Source of the DNA: Salvator merianae
Taxonomy: Eukaryota; Chordata; Lepidosauria; Squamata; Teiidae
Direction: 5' to 3'
Assembly: GCA_003586115.2 (NCBI GenBank)
Contig: QVOM02000073.1
Coordinates: 51,315,712 to 51,379,711 of the forward strand
DNA: 64,000 nucleotides
The translations under genes were made by a program, and so were the position numbers. Positions 33,761 to 45,250 of this stretch are shown piece after piece. The notes beneath the pieces are model-generated. The model searched no databases. It had not been told where the DNA came from and saw nothing but the letters and a program-made list of their open reading frames with translations. The number at the start of each line of letters is the position of its first letter. Within the stretch, counting starts at the first letter, position 1.

Positions 33761-34734
33761 CTAGGAAGTTTTGGCAGAAGTGGGTTCAGTTTCAATACAG
33801 CCAGGCTCAAAAGTTTAAAAGGAGGGAACTGGTAAAAGGAAAACTGAAATGGAAAGTTAGAAGAGTCCAGTCACTTCAAAACACTTGACACTAAAAGAAC
33901 AGAGAGTTATCAGTGCTTTCCTTAGTGGTTTACCATTATAGCACTCTAATGTGTACTGAGGCAAGATTGTGTACATCCTGAACCCAGGAAGAACCCTTAT
34001 GGTGCAACAAGGCTGCACAGGTGTGTGCCCAATGCACCTTAACAGTGATCCATGCAAATTTTGTCTAAGAGGTGATGGTTGGGAATGACTAACATGTTGT
34101 GCAAATGCATTACAGTGCTCTATTTTTGGCTACAATGAACATTGTTTATGAATTTAAAAGACCCCATGTCACTCAAAATAGTTTTGCTAGAAGACACTGA
34201 GAGGATGGCAATGGGTGAGGAAAAGAAATGTTGATTCATTACTGTCATTATTCTGGAGTAAGGCTGCTAATAGTCTCTAATCTATGTGCAATCCAATTTA
34301 TTACACATGCTCCATCACCTGTGTTCCAGCTGCCATCCAACTTGCTTTGTAGTCTCATAGACATGGGTTCAGCCTAATACAAGAGGGTCCCTGGGAGGGA
34401 TCACACCAGCTACTTAAGGTGTGTCCCCATTCCAACAAACAACTAAGCAGTGACAGGAGCACCAGTGAATAATGAATATGGCTACTGTCCATAGATGGCT
34501 TGTATCACTCATGATCACTCCTCCTTTTCTTAAAGCAAGCTATTGACAAACTCTACATTTTGTGTCAACAAAATCCATCATTTATTTGTTGTTTGATTGG
34601 ATGACCCTATCATTATAAGTGAGGAAGAGAAATTTCTATCAATCATCTTTTTCAACACTTCTGTTCTGTTCCTTGTCCCACTTTTTGTGAACTAAAAGTT
34701 CAAGAAATTGCAACATTTTCTCAGTCCTTTAGCT

Positions 34735-34937
34735 TTTTTTTTTTTTTTTTTAAGTGTTCATTTTACATTTTGGTTTTTTTGCTGTAACCCATCCTGAAAC
34801 CTAAAAATAAAATTTAGATTGCAAGCCTGAGGACAGGGACCTTGTCTATAGTAAGTCACTCTGGTGATAATGATTCTACGTATAAGGGTGACATACAACT
34901 ACACCAAATAAGTAAATAAATAAATAAATAAATAAAA
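34735..34937 (+). mobile_element. L2-group LINE 3' end
   Basis: It contains 'gctgtaacccatcctgaaacc', then 'gattgcaagcctgaggacagggaccttgtc', a motif known from L2 3' ends, and finishes in '(aaat)n' at 34914-34937. Only the 3' non-coding part remains. Confidence 0.6.
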
Positions 34938-35501
34938 AGTATGGCCCAACAGCATGATTTTTGAGGTGCATCAACGAGAAGATTCATTAATGGAAGATGT
35001 GTTCTAAGATTGCATGGTCCACATCATAAGCTATGACTTCCTGTTGAATGTGCTGGCCACAAAGATCCCAAGATGGACCCACTCCTGGGCACAGAAAGCA
35101 CTCCTGGGAGCCCACGTAGACCATTCTTCGTCCCCATTCCTGAAGCTGTCATGCAGACAGCAGCAAGAGAGGCCAAGACCTGTACTGGTGCCCAGAGCTA
35201 TTTCTGTGCCTTGGGGATATCTCCCCAGCTTGCAGTCGCAAGGCTGTGGAACCTCTGTTCCCTGGTGTTGTAGCTAAGCCAAGTTGGAATGGCTCTCATG
35301 TGGATAGCTGCTAGCACACTTTGTGCTGTTTCACTCCCTTCCTGGCCTACAATGCTTTCCCAGGGCAAGACCACTCTCCACAGTGTGAGCCTATGGCATT
35401 CATGGGGAATTTACCACAGTAACCTAACTAGCAAGTAATCTCAAGGAAGCTAATACATTGGTCAATTATCTTAAGAACCAGTACTATAGCTACCTTAATA
35501 A

Positions 35502-35534
<33 letters not shown>

Positions 35535-36601
35535 TTTCATCATCATTATTATATGACAGGAGACTTTAGCTTGTCTTCTGAATGTATACAATGAAGTTGC
35601 CAATTGAATCTCTTCTAGAACAGTAAAATATTGTAAAATATTTTCAGGTTATCAAAGAAGTTGAAGATGCCCAAATTGCCTCTTCCTCTCTCTTCAAAAC
35701 AGCTCTGAGCTCTATATTGTAATCTGTTTCTGATATCCTAGTTGTCAAATGTTACAGTCTGCTTTTAAGTGAAAAAAGAGTTAAAAGGGCACAGAGACAG
35801 CTTGGATGTCTCAAATACAAGTTCCACCTCTTGCAGAAAAATAAATATTCAGGAGTGAGCAGTGGCTGTCATTACATTTTTCATTCCTGAAACAAGACTA
35901 ACTTGTGCCTGAAATTGCAAGAGTGATAAATGACATACTTGGCAAAAATGAGTTTTTGAATCATGAAGCATTATGCATAGCCATTCTGCAATGAATTGTA
36001 TTTGCCCATTTTAATTCCACATGTTCAAGTACCTTGAGTCCACATATCTTATTTGGAGAGGAGAAATATACGATGTAACATACTGGTCTAAATTTATCCA
36101 CAGTCTATAGGCTTTCACGAAATTATTCAGCCATATTTAAGTATGTTTATACATAACAAAGTATTTTATTTCTATATTGAAATGTAGGGTATAAAATGTC
36201 TTATTGAGACCTTCCCAAAGGAAAAGAATTTGCAGACTTAGCAAAAGTAGTTAAATTTGATTGAGCTGTTTATTTGCTTTAGTACTGTTAACATTTCACT
36301 AAACACTGTAGTAAATAAGCACAATTAGTATGAGTTCTGATCTTATCAAAAACATTAAATGATATTAGCAGAGCTAAACTAAATAACGAAAAATTAAATT
36401 GAGTGAGGCTGGCTGTCAAGCTAAGAAAATGTTCTGTTTGAACCACAGCTGAGTAACAGACAGCATTTAAGAAATGTTGATGTACCACTCAGATCCCAGC
36501 TCCTGATTTTATTCCACATCTTTGGTTACACCTGACACATAGCATATTACTTTATTTTCCTACGTTTCAAGAATGCTTGCTTCTCAATACTAAAGGCAAT
36601 C
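34938..36601. other. Intronic sequence without recognised gene
   Basis: The 35.05-35.3 kb part is less AT-rich and has overlapping frames in two registers with no recognised motif; it is probably an old repeat. From 35.5 to 36.6 kb the DNA is AT-rich and unique-looking. Confidence 0.4.
35502..35534. repeat. (CAT)n microsatellite
   Basis: About 11 uninterrupted CAT/ATC trinucleotides, with more imperfect units to about 35550. Confidence 0.95.
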
Positions 36602-36878
36602 AAAGCTGACTGTTCATTGGAAGGATAAATACTGAGACTGAAGCTCAGATACTTTGGTTACATAACGAGAAGACAGGACTCATTGTAAAAGACCCTGATG
36701 CTGAGAAAGATTGAAGACAAAAGGAGAAAGAAAAAGCAGAGAATGAGACGGATAGATGGGGTCATAAAAGCAATGAACATGAACTTGGGAAAACTTTGGG
36801 AGGCCTGACATATTGTGATCCATGGAATCACAAAGAGTTTGACATGACTGAACAAGTGAATAACTACAATGCTCACTT
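36602..36878 (+). mobile_element. BovB (RTE-clade) LINE 3' fragment
   Basis: It carries the characteristic BovB 3' landmarks in order: 'gaaggataaatactgagac', 'agacaggactcattg.aaaagaccctgatgctg', 'gaagacaaaaggagaaag', 'gagacggatagatggggtca', 'catgaacttgggaaaactttggga' and 'atggaatcacaaagagt.tgacatgactgaac'. The reading is 5'-truncated and noncoding here. BovB is best known for its patchy spread between squamates and ruminants, so it supports a squamate source. Confidence 0.85.
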
Positions 36879-38203
36879 GATTGCCAAACAATGGCTCCTT
36901 TACTTTGTATTGAAAATATTGTATCCTGACCAAACATACATTCTCTAATTTCAGTGAACCCATGTAATGAAACAGAAGCAGGAACAGCAAAGTGCTTTTA
37001 TGGTGCCATAGGATCAATCTGATAGCATAGAGGCCACACATCTGTGTGTCCCTGTTGTGCCACAAAACTGCTCCTAAGACATAAAACATGCACATTTCTG
37101 AGCCCTTGGGAGCTCACACTCCACATAAGAACTCCTTGGAGCACTGTAATGGCAGAGTGATGGGAAGAGCACTGACAGATTTTCCAGTCAATTTCACTCC
37201 CCCTCCCATGTGGACTTACCTTAAGGCATTCATCCTTTACTGAACAGAAGAAAATGTCTGGTTCACTTGACTATTTCTTGTGCTTAGCAAAACAATCCTG
37301 GCCAAAAACACTGAACTGGCAAACAAAACTTGCCTGGCTTCCATTTTTTTCTCAGCTGGGAGCTGTATCAGGTGTGCAGATAGCACACCAACACTGGAAT
37401 GCTCGACAGCATGATGATCTCTGATTACCATGTTCTCTTTGTTGGCACATAGAAGCTGCCAAAGGTTTACCTGATAGGAACCAACAATTCCCTCAAGACT
37501 CATGCAAACGTTTTGGTTATACAGTAGCAACTTTATAAACTTTGGGACTACAGCATTTCTAATAAGGGCCCAGAAAAGCACTGCAACCTTTTTGATAGCA
37601 ATTCAGAGGGCCCAGAAAAAAAACAGGTGATGAGCCAAATCACATTGCTTTTCCATCCCCACTGTTTACAATCAGTTCATACAGACATGCATGTACACAT
37701 ATAGAAAAATGCCAGTGGTCAGATAAAGGTACCGATGCCTGGTTCTTCTTGTTTGGAATAGGAATTGGACTCAGTCAGATCTGAAATGCTTCACAACAGG
37801 AAGTACACTTGTGATTGTGCTCTTCCTTGAGGACTAAAATCAGAATAAGGTTCTAGATGAACACTGTATAAAAGCTACTGATGCTAGCAATTTAATAGCA
37901 TCTCATTTTTAGAATAATGCCATTTTTAGAAATGCAGCCACACATACCTGAGCAAAGAGGGCCACAAGACTGATGTGGGCCATTTTTTTCTGTGCTGCTG
38001 TAAGTTATCGCCTTAGTATTTGGCACAATTCCTTTGTTCTATGCTATAGTTTTTTATGTACTATTTATGGCATTCAAGCCTATTGAAGAACACCATTATT
38101 TTGTTGTTCTGATAATTAACAACCTGGTGGCCCTCATGACAGCATGGTGAAAGAGGCTTAAAGACTCTCCTACGGCTGATCTTAGCTTGGAATAACAGCA
38201 TTT
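36879..38203. other. Intronic sequence without recognised gene
   Basis: No splice-bounded coding sequence or repeat that I can name. Confidence 0.4.
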
Positions 38204-38726
38204 GGGTTTTCTGCACTTACCTGCAGGCAATCTGGACCAGCAGGTCTGGAACAAGCAATCTGTTCTTGAGAGGGGGATGATTTGTTAAGGACTGGAACAA
38301 AGCCAACTGCACTGTGACAGCCTGTTCTAGTCCAGTCTTCATGCTGGCTCTGGATTCGCACAAGCTTCAAAGCCAGTCTCTGAAGATCTGATGGTCAAGA
38401 ATGAATGTTCTTAGCCTTGGAACCCCTGGGAGATCCATTTTGACAGCACAGCAAGGCACACCACCAAAATGGGTCCCCCAGTAAACAGGAACACAAAGAC
38501 GTGGGCTTCTGCATGCCGCTGTGATCTGGAATTTAACCTGCTAGTACACCAATAGACCTTGCTATTGGGGCTACTGGCAATCTTGTCCTAGAGCCTCTAC
38601 ATCTAGACTATCCTCCGTCTGGTACAGATGGAGCACATGAGCAGTGGACAGGACCTCCCATATTGTACAGAAGGGAGGCCTTTGGATCCCTTTGTAATGA
38701 AGATCTAAACTATGTGCAGAAAAGCT
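38204..38726 (+). mobile_element. TIR DNA element (subfamily D), ~520 bp
   Basis: It starts GGGTTTTCTGCACTTACC and ends TGTGCAGAAAAGCTC. It shares 'ggaccagcaggtctgga', 'ggtcaagaatgaatg' (cf. aagaacaaatgg), 'tgggagatccattttgacagca' and 'ctgcatgcc.ctgtg.tctg' with the element at 55714. Flanks are TTT and ATT. Confidence 0.6.
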
Positions 38727-39025
38727 CATTATCTCTGTATAGTACAATGTGAAGGTGTTTTGTTCTTAGCTTTTGAGGACTGAAGTCAGTATGTTGCATA
38801 TATTGTATTATTGGAATGATGTAGGCAGTAAATGGCTGAAGGTTCAATATGCATCCCTATTTCATTCATTTGGGAGTGCAAACAAGATTAAGTAACTGAT
38901 TCACCCTGTTGCTTCTGATTTGAAGACTTGAATTCTCATAAAGTTCATAGATGAGCAACGACAGGCATTTAGCAATGAACATCAATTGTCAATAGTTTCT
39001 AGCTTCTCTGTTTACATATTCTGCA

Positions 39026-40320
39026 TTTATTCATTTATTGCACTTGTATACTGCAGATGTCATAAATTCTCTATGCAGTTTGCAAATAAAACATAAACTC
39101 AGAATGAATACAAAAATAAAACAATTAGAATTAATTGTGGTCCTGCCAGAAATGGTTACCAAAGGCACATGCAAAAAGGTATGCTTTTAAAGATTTTAAA
39201 AATGTTAATAGTGAGGGAGGTGTCTCGATCCCATTTGTAAGTAAATTCCAGAAAGAAGAAGGCTCTTTTCCTTGCCTCGGCTTCTAGTACCTCATGTGGG
39301 CCAGGAAGTTTAAGATCTAACAGGTGACTGCTAACATGACCAGAAAAATGGGCTCAGATACACCCGGATGCTTTATAGGTTAATACTAGGAATATGCATG
39401 AAAAACAAAATCATTTTCAAACAAAAATCTGTATTTTTGCTTTGTCAGCAAATTTCATTGTCAAAAGTGCATTCTTCACATTTGTTTTCAAATTTTTCAC
39501 AATGTTTTCCAATTGAAAATGCCATTGAAAATGTCACTTTCATGGTTTAAACACAGCAAAAAATGTGAAAATTCAGTGAAAACTGTAAATGCAAAAAAAG
39601 TAATTTTCATTTCGATGAGAAAATTTTGCAAAAACAAAAGTTCGTACAAATTTTCAAGAGCGAATCAAAATTTGCACATCCCTAGTTAATACCAATACAT
39701 TCAATTAGGCTTAAAAGCAGACTGGTAACCAATGTACCATCTGAAACAAGGGAGTCACCCTATCTTAATTCCTGTGACTAGTTAGTACATGGGCCACTGC
39801 ATTTTAGACTGGCTGAAGCTTCCAAGCTGCCTTCAAAGGTAGCCCAAGGCAAAGTGCTTTACAGTGATCCAGGCCTAAGATAACAAGGACTTGAGTCACC
39901 AAGAGAAGCACTTACTAATCAAGGTAAGGTTGAACCTATCAATTAGATAATGTGCAAAAGCTCCCTTAAGAAATAAACAACTGCTGGAGGAAGAGGTCAA
40001 TAAGAAACCCCAGGTTGTGCACATTGTCCTTACAAGGGAGGACAGTCTTCCTAAATGAATCTCAGTTGCTTCCTGTAGGCCAGGTGGAGCATTTAACCAT
40101 AGTGACTTGGTGTTGAAAGAGCTGATCCTGAGCTTGTTTCTAACCAACCAGTTCCTTACTACCTCCAGACATTGGGTAAGCACATCAGCAGCATTTTGCT
40201 GATAACTCACTCCATGCCAATGGATGGGGAGGTCATGGATCCAGCATGCAGGTTGCTGAACTAAGCATAGAAAGGGTCCTGTCCAGATCCTCAGTTTCCA
40301 CAAACTCAAATATCATTCTG
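39026..40320 (-). mobile_element. L2/CR1-group LINE 3' part carrying a hAT-like insertion
   Basis: Read on the minus strand, the frame 40309-39896 contains QQNAADVLTQCLEVVRNWLV, RNKLRISSFNTKSLWL and LGRLSSLVRTMCTTWGFLLT. This is the region after motif C of L2/CR1-type reverse transcriptases (normally LNPSKTE... and LGVLLD). The 3' end near 39026-39100 reads out as a '...gcaataaatgaatg' type tail. The copy is interrupted by a 298-bp element at 39387-39684 and is not coding. Confidence 0.7.
39387..39684. mobile_element. hAT-like non-autonomous element, 298 bp, exact 8-bp duplication
   Basis: It starts TAGGAATATGCATGAAAA and ends TTTGCACATCCCTA, whose inverse is TAGGGATGTGCA. It is flanked on both sides by GTTAATAC (39379-39386 and 39685-39692). 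The interior is AT-rich with many 'gaaaatt/aattttc' words in both directions, so it can fold back. It lies in the LINE at 39026-40320 and must be younger. Confidence 0.85.
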
Positions 40321-40539
40321 TAATACATTGTAAGACCTCACCTGTGTTATCTCTTTGGGCATTGTTAACACAGAATCAAGATTAGACCAGATATGAGTGA
40401 TTTTATACTCAGCAAATGCATCACAGTGACCAGATGGAAAGTCATCTTGCTTACAATTACTGCAAAGGAATCAAACAACTCTTAAAATAGCTGCTGGATA
40501 AGAGTCAGCAGATGCAATAGAGGTGGAGGAATAATGCCA

Positions 40540-41000
40540 TTTTGTCACTTTTATTTCCATGGAATACTGCACTAAATGGACAAAAAGTCATGTTTTGCCA
40601 CCTTCAGTGGATGATTTCATGCCTTCCATGAGTATATGGTACTTCCACCATTTCCCTAGAGATTAGGGAGCAGCTATTGTAGTCCCTATATTTAGAAAGG
40701 ACACCATAAATCCAAGTAATTTCAAACCTATAAGCCTTCTTCTTATCATTGACCCAACTAATTTTGCATAAACATCTTGAATAGCTTTACCAAGGGAACA
40801 TACTTAGGAATGAACAGGTTAGATTCAAAATTTGAAAAAGATCTATTATGGGCCATTGCCCGGTCTTGCAACATTTGGCTGAAAAAATATACCAGTATTC
40901 CCAGCTCTGCCTTATGTATGATTTTTGTTGACTTGAAAGTATCCTTTGATTCTGTTTCCTTATAAGCAAAATTGAAAGATTCAGCAAACCAGAATCTAAT
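40540..41000 (+). mobile_element. Non-LTR reverse transcriptase remnant, clade unclear
   Basis: Across frame changes it reads NPSNFKPISLL (40711), then GNILRNEQVRF, MGHCPVLQHLAEK (40850) and FVDLKVSFDSVS (about 40922-40955). This order (NYRPISLL, NEQAGFR, HC.VLQHL, FVDLKAAFDS) is that of a LINE reverse transcriptase distinct from the L2 and CR1 copies here; an R4/Dong-like or RTE-like element are candidates. Stops and frameshifts are dense. Confidence 0.55.
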
Positions 41001-41501
41001 ATACTGCACTGTATAGAAAATTTCTAAGGCTGAGACTACACCAGATTTAAAAATGTGGTGTTGAGGCAAAGAGATTGCATTTCCTACCATGAAATGGAGT
41101 ATTTGCATTTTTTAATTTTTTTTTGCCGGTTGAAATTTATACATTTTTACAAAGCTATGCTTTTTCTAGGTGGGGTTGTGTAGGTGGTACCCGGAGGAGC
41201 AGGACAGAAGGCCTTCCTTTTACTTTTTAAAAATTGACCTAATCAACGTGGATGGTCTTACATTTACATGCATCCTCCTCTAAAATTTCATCAAATCAAC
41301 TGCTGCTACCAACCTGCAATTCCTCACTCCCACCCAGTGCCTGCGTCTCTGGATGTGAAACAGGAAAACCTTATTCTTCAGCAAGAAGGACCTCCTCTGC
41401 TTCTTTTTCTTTTTGATAAAATTGCATCTGAGCACACCTCCAGACATAAGGAAACTTCTTTGCTTGTATATTCTTCCTCTCCCTCCCACAAAGTACACAT
41501 A

Positions 41502-41826
41502 AACCTTCTGAATTTTTAAGACATTGGTATGTGTGCCTGTGCCTGTCCCTCCCCTGACACACACCAACCTTTTGATTTCGTAAGTAACCGGCGTGTGTCT
41601 AGCTTTCTCTCCTCTTCTTCCCCTTCTGCCGCGCACCACAACCTTTTGATTTTGTAAATTAGTGTGACCATCTTCTCTCCTCCTGCTGTGCAAGGCAACT
41701 TTCTGATTCTGTAAAACATTGGTGTGTGTGTCTCTTTATCTGTCTCTCCCTACCTGCACATAACTTTTTGATTATGTAAGAAATCAACCTGTGTGTCCCT
41801 TTGTTTTTCTTTCCATTTTCCCTATT
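41502..41826 (+). repeat. Degenerate minisatellite, ~64-bp unit
   Basis: Five units start with an 'aac(c/t)tt.tga.tt.gtaa' core at 41502, 41566, 41640, 41698 and 41762. Each core is followed by 'attggtgtgtgtgtctctt' or a variant and a C/T-rich stretch. Periods are 64, 74, 58 and 64 bases. A single similar core sits at 48237. Confidence 0.7.
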
Positions 41827-43284
41827 TCACGCCTAGCAAACCTCTCAGAAAATCCTTTGGAGATGCTAATATATATCTGCCAACCGTTGCTTTCCCTTTG
41901 GATCCCATCAGCCCAACGATTCAGTCCACAGTTTTATTAAAGTAATTAAAAGGAAGCAGTGCCTGAATAACTGAGAAGGGGAAAGAATGGCAGCTATTCA
42001 AAGATCTGCAATTGCACAGCTGAGAGAAAACAAAGGAATAAGTATAATAAATGCATGTAGAAGCAGATTGTTTTGGCCTATTTTAAAAGAAGAAGAACAA
42101 CAAACACCTGTGTTTCCTTCCTACTGGAGCAGAAACAGAAAAAGTGGGTGGCTATTTGAATGCCGAAGTCTGTTGATGTGCATATGTGAACCGGGGATAA
42201 TGGCTGATGTCAGACAGTGATCAGCCAATTGCATTTGGCAGAGATGGAGTCAATAGCAAGTGGATGGAAATGGGTGGGGCTCCTTAATGCAGATAGAGGG
42301 AAGGTTAGAGGGTCTAATATAAACACTCTTCAGGTGGACAGTTATGTTTCTTATTTTAAAATACTTAAAACCTTTTCAGTATAGTTCCAGCCTCAGTGAA
42401 TTATGTTCAAATATCTTTCTACTTGGATTCCTAATAATTTGTTTTTTTGTTAAGAGAGCTGACAGTGGAGATAGTTTTGTAATCTCCCAAGGCTCAACTG
42501 TTACATTAGAAAAAAATATGTTTAAATTTAGCAAAACACATTTAGCCTCAAGATCCATAGTAAAAACCACAATTGTCTCAGGACTGATGCCAGACATTCC
42601 CCTGGTATTCCAATACAGTCCCAGGTTAGTTGATCAATAACCCATAATTATGCTCTTATAGAAAATCCAGCCATGATGCTGTATTTCCTGCAATAGCAAT
42701 GCTTACCTCATGATGGGTTCAGTCTGGGCTACTAGAAATCAGCCAAATGTGGAAAATAAAAAAAAAGTGGTTGGTTGGTTGGCTGGCTGGCTTCTGGTAG
42801 CCCCGATCGACCGCATCACAGAAGCTGCAAACGGATGTTGAGGTAAGTTCAGGATTGGTCCTTGCTTCTGGTGGAGGGGGCTGACAAGAGGCAATTGTGG
42901 GATCTTCTTTAGATCCTACACTGCCCCTTGCCATCTGGAGGCAGCCCTGTATCTGTAAAATATTTATTTTTCTTCCTAGCTTAGTGAATAGGTCAAACAG
43001 TTTCCAAAGCAATGGCAGGACAGCTCTGTATTAAAAAAAAATACTAGAGTGCTATCTGGCAACAGTATGTAGTAGCAGAATTGTACATGTGTGCTTTGCC
43101 CCTAGTTTATTAGAAATGTGTGAATGTAGGCTAAGCATTACTGCTAATTTGGTCATCTGGTAGAATGAATCTTGTGGAGTTTGAGAACATTAGTTCATAT
43201 GTTATAAAGATTCTTATGAATAGAAAACTTGATGGATTTGGACTACAGTGACTCAGAAACCCCTATACATGAATCTGAAGATCC
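41827..43284. other. Intronic sequence without recognised gene
   Basis: No coding sequence recognised. It includes a short (GGTT)/(GGCT) tract at 42768-42792. Confidence 0.4.
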
Positions 43285-43612
43285 GGGACCTTTTTGCATG
43301 GCACAGGTTATCCCTTGCCACGCTAGCTTGGGCTACTAAGCTTGGCCCATGATCGGCTGGGGCACAGGTAGCACATTCTGAAGGGCTGACCAGATTGCAT
43401 TCATCCTGTCTCACCCCAGTTTCAAAGGCTGAGAACAATCAAGGCTTTTTTGGCTGCATGGAACAAAACCAATCCACTGGTAGAGTGGATTGGTCCTGTG
43501 AAGATAGGCTGGTCAAGTGGGAGGCCATGGCTTGCATAAAAGCCATTCACTGTGGAGATCCATCGGTTCTGTGGGCTGACTGGGCTGCTTTAATGGCCAG
43601 CACGGAAAGGGC
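43285..43612. mobile_element. TIR DNA element (subfamily D-like), ~328 bp
   Basis: It begins GGGACCTTTTTGCATGGCAC and ends CCAGCACGGAAAGGGC. The interior shares 'aatccactgg...ggattgg', 'catggcttgc' and 'tggagatccatc' in part with the 55714 and 38204 elements. Confidence 0.5.
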
Positions 43613-44584
43613 TTAGGATGCTAATCTGAAAACTTCAGCCTCTAGAGCATTGTGCCCAATATCCCCAGCTCTGCTATTTCTAAAGACATTTGGGTGTTCA
43701 AGGGCTGGAAAATATACTCAAATACCGCACAAGAGCAAAAACTAAAACAGGTATTAAGCTGCATCTACATGAATCAAAAAGGATGCTTACAGAAAACCTG
43801 GGTGAAGTGGCAACTGCACATTACCACACCCATTAGGCCTTCAGGCTGCCTCAGAGGGTGGAAGATATGCTTCACAGGGAGTGCAACCCCCCCCCCCCGA
43901 ATCTGAGGGAACCAGGCAGGATTGTGGGGGTGATTTACCTGCCTCATTTTCTACTTGGCACAGTTAAGGCCAGGACAGAAAATGTCTGCCTGCCATTTCC
44001 TGTCCAGCATTTTTTAATCATACTGGGTGGAAACTTTGATGGTGAAGAATTCTCATTCCTCAGCTTCAAGGTCTCCACGGGCAAGAGGCCTGTTGCAATG
44101 GCACACAATGTACACCACAAATCTGGGTGTACCGATTGTGTGCCTCTGTTACAGGACTACCTTATTAAATATGAATTTATGCACACTTTGATACATAAGG
44201 CATAAGCAACCTTGTGTCAGGGTGGGCACATAGAATATTGGCATCTTATGGTATGTTGAAAATACAGGAAATGGACCAGCAGTGGCCTGGATTCCGTTGC
44301 ATCTTGGAAACACAAACTCCATTTTTAAAAGCATGAACTATTGTGAAATTTTCCTTTGGCTCCCTTCCCCCTCCTGCTTCTGCCTACAAGGAAGCACATC
44401 TGCATATCTATGTTAAAAGGTCTTGTTGGCTTCCTTCAGAACAATAGAAAACCTCTACAGACTGTATACATATAACTGGTACACTTTGATAAAAATACCA
44501 AAGGATATCTAAAAGGCATCATTTTTGTCATTACAATATATTGGCAAACTGCAATGTTTTAACAGAAAATAGGTAAATATCTTG
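43613..44584. other. Intronic sequence without recognised gene
   Basis: Mixed DNA with a poly(C) run at about 43887-43898. The open frame across 43858-44205 has no family motif I recognise. Confidence 0.35.
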
Positions 44585-45250
44585 CTTACCTGTCTTGATT
44601 ACCCATCAGGAAACCTTTTTGTCTCTTATGGCTGGCCATTGTCTGTATGTAAATGAGTGTTTGCTGGGGTCTTGACCTACAGTTACCCCAAGCATGTGAT
44701 GTGTCCTGCCCCTGGCCCCTCCCAGCCTTATTCTCCATAGCACAGAAGTCCATGTGACTGGCATCCATTGCCCTGGATCCCTCCCACTGAGTCCCAGCAT
44801 CCTTTTCACCAGGTCCAGGTAACCAATCCTGATGTTTCTCTGTCCCTGTCCAGCCCAGACTATAAAACCTGTGACTTTTGAAACTCTCTTTCTCTTTTTG
44901 CCTTGCTTCTTTGCCTCTTTTTCCTCCTTCCTCCCCCCCATGTTTGTCTTTCCCCTTCTCCTCTCTCTTCTCTCCAGCCCATTTGGATCCAAGGATAGGT
45001 AAATATATATGTCTCTGGGAAGGGAAAATAGCTAAGTACTTTAAAGAATGGGTTGTATTGTGCTTTTTCTGCTATTGTTTTCTTCTTTGTTATTGCTGGA
45101 ACCTTAGAATACTAGCAGGGCCTCCCTGCTCAGTTTCAAACCCTTTTTATTCCCTTTGCTCTTGCATTCAAAGTACATTTCATTGCTGTTGCCTATATTT
45201 TTGCTCTACTGCCACTTTTCTTAATAAATGAATAATCATTTTATTGGGAC
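44585..45250 (+). repeat. LTR-like stretch with promoter and poly(A) signals
   Basis: It holds an ACCAATC box (44822), a TATAAAA (44861-44867), a long C/T-rich tract (44885-44980) and AATAAA (45223-45228) followed by T-rich and GT-rich sequence. This order fits the U3-R-U5 pattern of a solo LTR, but I could not set its ends or find a duplicate or flanking duplication. Confidence 0.3.

Noticed and set aside
35014..35277. 87-residue plus-strand frame in GC-moderate DNA
   Set aside because: A second frame of similar length overlaps it in another register, and I recognise no motif; more likely an old repeat.
36658..37095. 145-residue minus-strand frame
   Set aside because: Most of it is the antisense of a BovB 3' fragment.
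41280..41719. 137-residue minus-strand frame rich in R, G and E
   Set aside because: It is the antisense of the C/T-rich minisatellite, which explains the composition and repeats.
44878..45231. 117-residue frame as a secreted or membrane protein
   Set aside because: Its hydrophobic and serine/phenylalanine-rich start comes from a C/T-rich tract in an LTR-like region; no other support.
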